From Multifurca ochricompacta (taxonomy: Eukaryota > Basidiomycota > Agaricomycetes > Russulales > Russulaceae), in contig WTXG01000459.1 of NCBI GenBank assembly GCA_022496185.1, positions 1 through 21,478 of the forward strand: a stretch of DNA of 21,478 nucleotides. Reading direction: 5' to 3'. Shown one piece after another: positions 16,485-21,478 of this stretch. Position numbers and translations under genes: made by a program. The notes beneath the pieces are model-generated. The model searched no databases. It saw only the letters and a list, made by a program, of their open reading frames with translations, and had not been told where the DNA came from. Each line of letters starts with the position of its first letter. Within the stretch, counting starts at the first letter, position 1.

Positions 16485-19400
16485 TCGGCTCAACCCCATC
16501 GGCCTGGGCACGAGCATTACATGTAACCTCTGTGTACACTAGTCGCTTCAAATCATTGAAAATACCAGTACATTTCGAAACTGCACAGAGAACGGCCGAT
16601 CGCGACATCCTAGTTGACTCAGGAGCTACCGACAACTTCATCAGCCCACGAATGGTGAAGACCATGGGACTAGGAATGCTGGCACTACCTCAGGAAAAGA
16701 ATATCTGGAATATTGACGGGACCGCCAACCGGGCGGGAAAAATCACGCATTATACCGACCTCAATGTCCAAGTGGGAGAAAGGACGAAAGTTATACGCTT
16801 CCTAGTCACTAACCTAGGCGGAGAAGATTTGGTCTTGGGATATCCCTGGCTTGCCGCATTCGAACCAAAGATCAACTGGGGCGATGCGACAATGGATAAG
16901 GACTTCTACCCTGTGCTCATCACATCGATAGGGTACGATTACACAGTCCGACACTCTGTGGCGCACAGGGCAGAAGCAGACGAGGGGAGCTCAGGAAACT
17001 GCTTCATCACCAAGGCATCCGAGCTCGCGCAGAAAGCAGTAGAGGGACATGCAGAAAAGACATTCGAAGAAGTGGTGCCAGCAGAATACCATCGACACTG
17101 GAAAGTGTTCTCGGAGGAGGAATCGCAACGTTTTCCCCCTGCACGACCATGGGATCATGCTATTGACTTCATACCCGACACCCCGTCAGCGATAGATTGT
17201 AAAATCTACCCATTGTCACAGGCAGAACAGACCGCGCTCACGACATTCCTTGAGGAACATCTGGCAAAAGGATACATCTGCCCATCGAAGTCACCCTACG
17301 CATCGCCATTCTTCTTCATTAAAAAGAAAGACGGCAAACTTCGACCTGTTCAAGATTACCGACGGATAAACGCCTACACTGTGAAGAACGCCTACCCCTT
17401 GCCACTTATCTCCGAGCTCATTGACACCATGAGGGATAAATCTCTGTTTTCCAAGATGGACGTCCGATGGGGTTACAACAACATTCGGATCAAAGAAGGG
17501 GATCAATGTAAAGCAGCTTTTAAAACCAATCAGGGACTCTTCGAACCGAACGTCATGTTCTTTGGCCTCACTAACTCCCCTGCCACTTTCCATCAATGAT
17601 GAACCATATATTCCGTGACCTCATTCTTACTGGCGAAGTGGTGGTTTACATGGATGACATACTGGTAGCTACTGGGAACGATCTGACCCATCATCGAAAG
17701 CGAGTACATCAGGTGCTGGATATCCTACACAAACACGACTTATACCTCAAGCCCGCCAGTGCTCATTCGAACAACCAAGTGTGGAATACCTGGGAGTCAT
17801 ATTAGAAGGAGGACAGGTCCACATGGACCCCGTAAAAGTGCAAGGAATCCGGGAATGGCCAGTGCCTACATGTGTCAAGGACGTGCGATCGTTCATCGGA
17901 TTCTGTAATTTCTATCGACGCTTTGTCCGAGGTTTCTCAGGAATCGCTCAACCGCTGAACGGATTACTGAAAAAAGATGTCCCCTGGCATTGGACAGAAG
18001 AGCACCAAACCGCCTTTGAACAAATCCGTGACATTATTGGCTCAGAACCGGTCCTGTTACAACCAAATTTGCAAAAACCTTTCGAACTTGAGGTCGATGC
18101 ATCCCACTTTGCAAAGGCGCCGTATTGAATCAGCGGGACTCAGCGGGACTCCTTCACCCTGTGGCCTTTTACTCAGAGACATTCTCGCCAGCGGAACGAA
18201 ATTATGACATTTGGGACAGGGAATTACTGGCTATCGTGAAAGCGCTGCGACATTGGCGACCATACCTAGCGGGGACTCCGCACAAAACTATTATTCACAC
18301 CGATCATTCCAATCTACTGTACTGGAAAGAACCCACAAGATCAGCAGACGAGTCACTCGCGAAGTCTTAGAGTTGGAAGAATACAACTTCGTACTCAAAC
18401 ACATCGCAGGAAGTCGCAATGCATGAGCTGACGCACTGTCGCGACGATCGGATTTGAACGATGACGGGGAGGATAACACTAATGTCACAGTACTCCCGAA
18501 GAGGTCTTTGCAAAGACGGCGGTAGTCAGCCTTCATGATATGGATCTATGGGCCCAAGTATCCCAAAACATGAATCAGCAGTTATGCGAAGCATGGGCCG
18601 ATGCACACAACCTGAAAAAGATTGACGGCCTGTGGTGGAAGGACGGAGACCGACTCGTTGTCACCGGTGGCAACAACATTAAGAGGGGGGTGATCCATTT
18701 TCACCACGACCTCCCTTCTGCGGGGCACCCCGGTATTGCCAACACTTACGCTCTTGCCAAACGCGACTACTGGTGGCCAAACATGAAAAAGGATGTAGAG
18801 GAATATGTGAAGGGTGCACAGACTGCCAAGCCAACAAAGTAAACACGCACCCGCAACCACCGGCACCATTCCCAATCATGCCAACAGCCTCACGACCATT
18901 CCAGACTATTGCCATGGATTTCATCGTCAAACTCCCCGTTTCCAGAGGTTTCGACACAGTCCTGACCATCACCGATCATGACTGTTCAAAAGCGGCGCTG
19001 TTTATACCCTGCAAAGAGTCCATTACAGCAGAAGGAGTAGCCAAACTTTACCTGGATCACGTCTACAGACACTATGGCCTCCCTGAAAAGATCATCTCAG
19101 ACCGCGACCCACGCTTCACGTCCGCGTTCGCTCGAGCGCTCTGTAAAACGTTGAATATCACCCAGAACATCTCCACAGCGTATCACCCACAGACAGACGG
19201 ACAGTCGGAAAGGACAAACCAATGGCTCGAACAGTATCTTCGATTCTGGTGCAACGGACAACAGGACGATTGGGCGGACTGGCTAGCAACAGCGGAGTTT
19301 GCCCACAACTCTTGGCCCAATGGCACCACGAAGCATTCCCCGTTCTCACTCATCATGGGATGGACACCCCGAGCCACATGGACAGGAAAGCCAACGAACG

Positions 19401-19952
19401 TTCCTTCAGTCACACGGCATATCGACCAATGGGAGGAGATTAGGAAATCGGCCAATGAAAACCTTCTAAAGGCGCAAAAGACCCTAGCCGAGAAGTCCAC
19501 AAGGTTCACACCTTATCGGACCAATGACCTAGTGTGGTTGGAAGGGAAGAACATTCACACATCACACCCAACCGCCAAGTTAGCGCCCCGATGTCACGGA
19601 CCTTTCAAGATAACAAGGAAGCTGTCAGATGTGTCATACCAACTCGAACTCCCCCCTACATGGCGCATTCACCCGGTTTTCCATGCTAGACTGCTTACGC
19701 CCTACAAGGAACACCTCTGCATGGGAAGAACTTCTCGAGACCCCCACCTGACCTTATCGATGGAGAAGAAGAGTGGGAATAGAACGTATTCTGGATTCCA
19801 ACGGCAAGGCCGAGGGCGCAAACTGTATTACCTGATCAAGTGGAAGGGATTCCCAGCCTCTGACAATTCATGGGAACCAGCGGAGATATCTTTGCCCCGG
19901 CCCTTATCTCGGAGTTCCATGACCGACATCCAGAGCACCCAGAAATAGTTAA
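16475..19952 (+). pseudogene. pol: pol of element D: protease-RT-RNase H-integrase-chromodomain, frame broken by single-base losses
   Basis: Entered by -1 shift from gag. Retropepsin (DSGATDNFISPRMV, LGYPWLAAF), RT (KKDGKLRPVQDYRRIN, YMDD at 17647-17658), RNase H (EVDASHF, TDHSNLLYW), integrase (HPGIANTYALAKRDYWWPNM; catalytic D 18917-18919, D 19100-19102, E 19208-19210) and chromodomain (RKLYYLIKWKGF). Single bases are missing near 17593, 17757, 18115, 18333, 18497, 18815, 19711, 19780, 19800, 19881 and 19940, relative to A and C. One in-frame TGA lies at 18424-18426. The ancestral stop is TAA at 19950-19952; the loss near 19940 lets one frame read through into ORF3. All catalytic residues that I can check are present. 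Confidence 0.92.
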
Positions 19953-20031
19953 AAGGAAGCAGTCTCGACCCCGGACGATTCCCCAGTATATGCCCTCCCA
20001 GCAAATTACTACTACCACCGAACTATCTATC

Positions 20032-21187
20032 ATGTCTTTCATCGCTGCCTCCGCTGCCATCGATGCCTTCGCCTCCCCGATGACTGTCGTCGAGAACTTC
20101 CCTCCGCTCACCCCTCCTCTCGTCCCTCTTCCCCATCGACTACGACGCTGCGAAGCCCGAGTCAAAACCAATCCCCAACCCGAACGAACTTACCCACTGT
20201 GAAGAGCCCCACCCCAACGACCTACTCAACGGGGAGATCGATGACGAGGCCCCGAGTTCCCCTTCATCCCCAACAACCCAACTCGTCAATGTATTTCCCC
20301 TGGAGATCACGATGGCAGATGGTTCCAAGGCCATCGCCAAGTACATCTACTACACAATGGGGATGGACGTGGCGGGATGTATGAGAAGGATGGGGTTATG
20401 GGGCCCCGGTTACTTGGAAGAAAGGTATACGGGACGACTTCATCACACACTGACTACGAACAGTTGGGCCACCTTGCGCGGAGACTGTCGTGCCTTCGCG
20501 ATCGACGAGGTGATGAACGACATGAGGTTGCCACGTCTCAAGGCAGAAGTCATGAGGTTGCGGAAGAACATCACCCTGCGGAGGACTGAAAACAGTACAA
20601 GGAGCACGCGAAGATGATGGCAAGATTGACGAATGGGATGTTCCAGCTGGAGCAGGAGATTGTTGAGATCAGGAAAGGTTGAGGCGGGGATGCGTATCAG
20701 ACGATCGCGAAAGGTACGCCGACACCTATGCACGACCTCTCCCCCTCGTACACTGGGAGCCGCCCCGACACTGCTGCCGAACCGACTCGAGATGCCACGG
20801 TTGCACGAGAACCCGCGCGGGGAAACCTGCTGGCGTTGTGATAGCAAGTATCACATTAGTTGGAACTGCCCTCTCAACCGCAAGTGGTGTCGACACTGCC
20901 GCAGCAATTCACTGGAGCCGGCATTGTATCTTCGACGTGTAGGGTGGCCCCGACAATCAACAATCCGTCGGGCTGGTGCGGCAAATGCCTCCGACACAAC
21001 GCCGGGCATAAAGAAATCGACTGCCCCGTCTACGACTTGTGCCGCGCCTGTGGTCAGCGGCCCGTACGGCTTCCTCCGCACCCACGCATGCCCGCAGGAA
21101 CTGGAGACGTATCAGATGGACGATCGTAATGTAGCCGATGACTATCTAGAGCTGGTACAGGATGATGATGGTACGAGTCGTTTCTAG
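20032..21187 (+). pseudogene. ORF3 of element D: coiled-coil, multi-zinc-knuckle protein, several frameshifts
   Basis: ATG at 20032 (MSFIAASAAIDAF), 79 nt after the ancestral pol stop, to TAG at 21185-21187, directly before the polypurine tract. The same protein as in A, read across frames because of at least eight single-base losses (for example near 20153, 20254, 20278, 20308 and 20455). Recognisable parts are the central region (PLEITMADG as bases, YLEERYTGRLHH), the coiled-coil segment (LPRLKAEVMRLRKNITLRR), knuckle 1 (CWRCDSKYHISWNC), knuckle 2 start (CRHC), cluster 3 (WCGKCLRHNAGHKEIDC), cluster 4 (CRACG) and the acidic tail (ADDYLELVQDDDG). Where A has the in-frame TGA, D has CGA, giving Arg between the Cys pair and His of cluster 3. 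Confidence 0.83.
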
Positions 21188-21204
21188 CCGGGACTGCTAG
21201 AACC

Positions 21205-21218
21205 AGAAGAGGGGGTGA
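21205..21218 (+). promoter_or_regulatory. Polypurine tract of element D
   Basis: AGAAGAGGGGGTGA immediately before the TGTTACGAAC that starts the 3' LTR. Confidence 0.87.
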
Positions 21219-21478
21219 TGTTACGAACCCCATCTTGCCCGTATTCTTCTTTCTACCTAACGACAACCCTTCCTTGCCGCCTACTTTACATTACCAGATC
21301 ACGTCTCCATCGTGGGATCCCTCACGTGCCTCCTCCCTTCCCGTGACTGACTTTGTTTCTGTTTACTTCGTTTGCTTATGATTGGTTCCCTTATCGCTTA
21401 TCCCTTATCTTTACGACCGGACACTTACTTAATTCCCTATCAGAAGCCAGGCTTTACGCCACCGCTTTCGTATATTCG
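21219..21478 (+). repeat. 3' LTR of element D, first 260 bp
   Basis: Matches the start of the 5' LTR (from 14385), with about five substitutions and four single-base gaps. All four gaps are missing bases in this copy, three of them in short homopolymers. The window ends before its TATA box. Confidence 0.95.

Larger units (their letters stand above)
14385..21478 (+). mobile_element. Element D: A-family chromovirus with ORF3, right end outside window
   Basis: 5' LTR, self-primer site, gag, pol, ORF3, polypurine tract and the first 260 bp of the 3' LTR. The full length would be about 7.4 kb. It sits in the ORF3 of element C. It has one in-frame TGA but many single-base losses, and keeps CpG sites that C has lost, so it is the least mutated by substitution. 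The two LTRs differ by a few percent over the part that can be compared. Confidence 0.94.

Noticed and set aside
1098..18426. TGA read as a sense codon, since every in-frame nonsense codon is TGA
   Set aside because: Sister copies have CGA at several of these sites, and CpG decay explains the pattern; D's gag also ends at a TGA in the expected place.
1..21478. Host genes, tRNA, rRNA or CRISPR arrays
   Set aside because: Every long stretch is accounted for by retroelement coding sequence or LTR; no such structures were seen.

Overview
The window is a stack of nested Ty3/Gypsy (Metaviridae) LTR retrotransposons of the chromodomain ('chromovirus') type. I see no host gene, tRNA, rRNA or CRISPR array. 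The chromodomain-ended pol genes, the Tf1/sushi-style self-priming layout and the style of the pol proteins point to a filamentous fungus, most likely an agaricomycete basidiomycete. The species assignment is inference. The setting looks like a transposon-rich, probably heterochromatic block.

Layout. Element A (minus strand, about 1-8310) has both LTRs, the left one running off the window. Read from right to left it carries 5' LTR 7731-8310, self-primer binding site, gag, pol (in the -1 frame), an extra third gene here called ORF3, polypurine tract and 3' LTR. It holds two solo LTRs with perfect 5-bp target duplications: 241-818 inside its 3' LTR, and 4428-4969 (an unrelated LTR family) inside its reverse transcriptase. 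Element B (plus strand, 8311-12590) is a different chromovirus family. Its protease is cut by A's right LTR, and its pol continues to a 3' LTR at 11687-12590. Element C (plus strand, 12591-14384) is a relative of A, reduced here to integrase, chromodomain and the start of ORF3. Element D (plus strand, 14385-beyond 21478) is another member of the A family with 5' LTR, gag, pol, ORF3 and the first 260 bp of its 3' LTR. The junctions imply an insertion order in which C is oldest, B jumped into C, A into B, the solo LTRs into A, and D independently into C's ORF3.

How the A/C/D family works, as far as the sequence shows. An LTR promoter with a TATA box starts the transcript 34 nt downstream. The first 11 nt of the predicted RNA are the exact complement of a primer-binding site two bases after the LTR, as in self-priming Tf1. 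The first AUG in the predicted RNA lies 716 nt downstream in both A and D. It opens Gag in frame with a conserved upstream open extension that has no AUG. Pol follows Gag by a -1 frame change at an A-rich slip site. After the pol stop comes ORF3, about 397 aa, with a coiled coil and four C-terminal Cys/His clusters, two of them perfect CCHC zinc knuckles. It sits where an env gene would be but looks like a second nucleocapsid-type protein. I do not recognise its N-terminal part.

State of decay. No element is intact. All 13 in-frame nonsense codons found in A-D are TGA, several opposite CGA in a sister copy, which points to CpG deamination. D instead carries many single-base losses, which could be genuine or could be consensus errors in the assembly.
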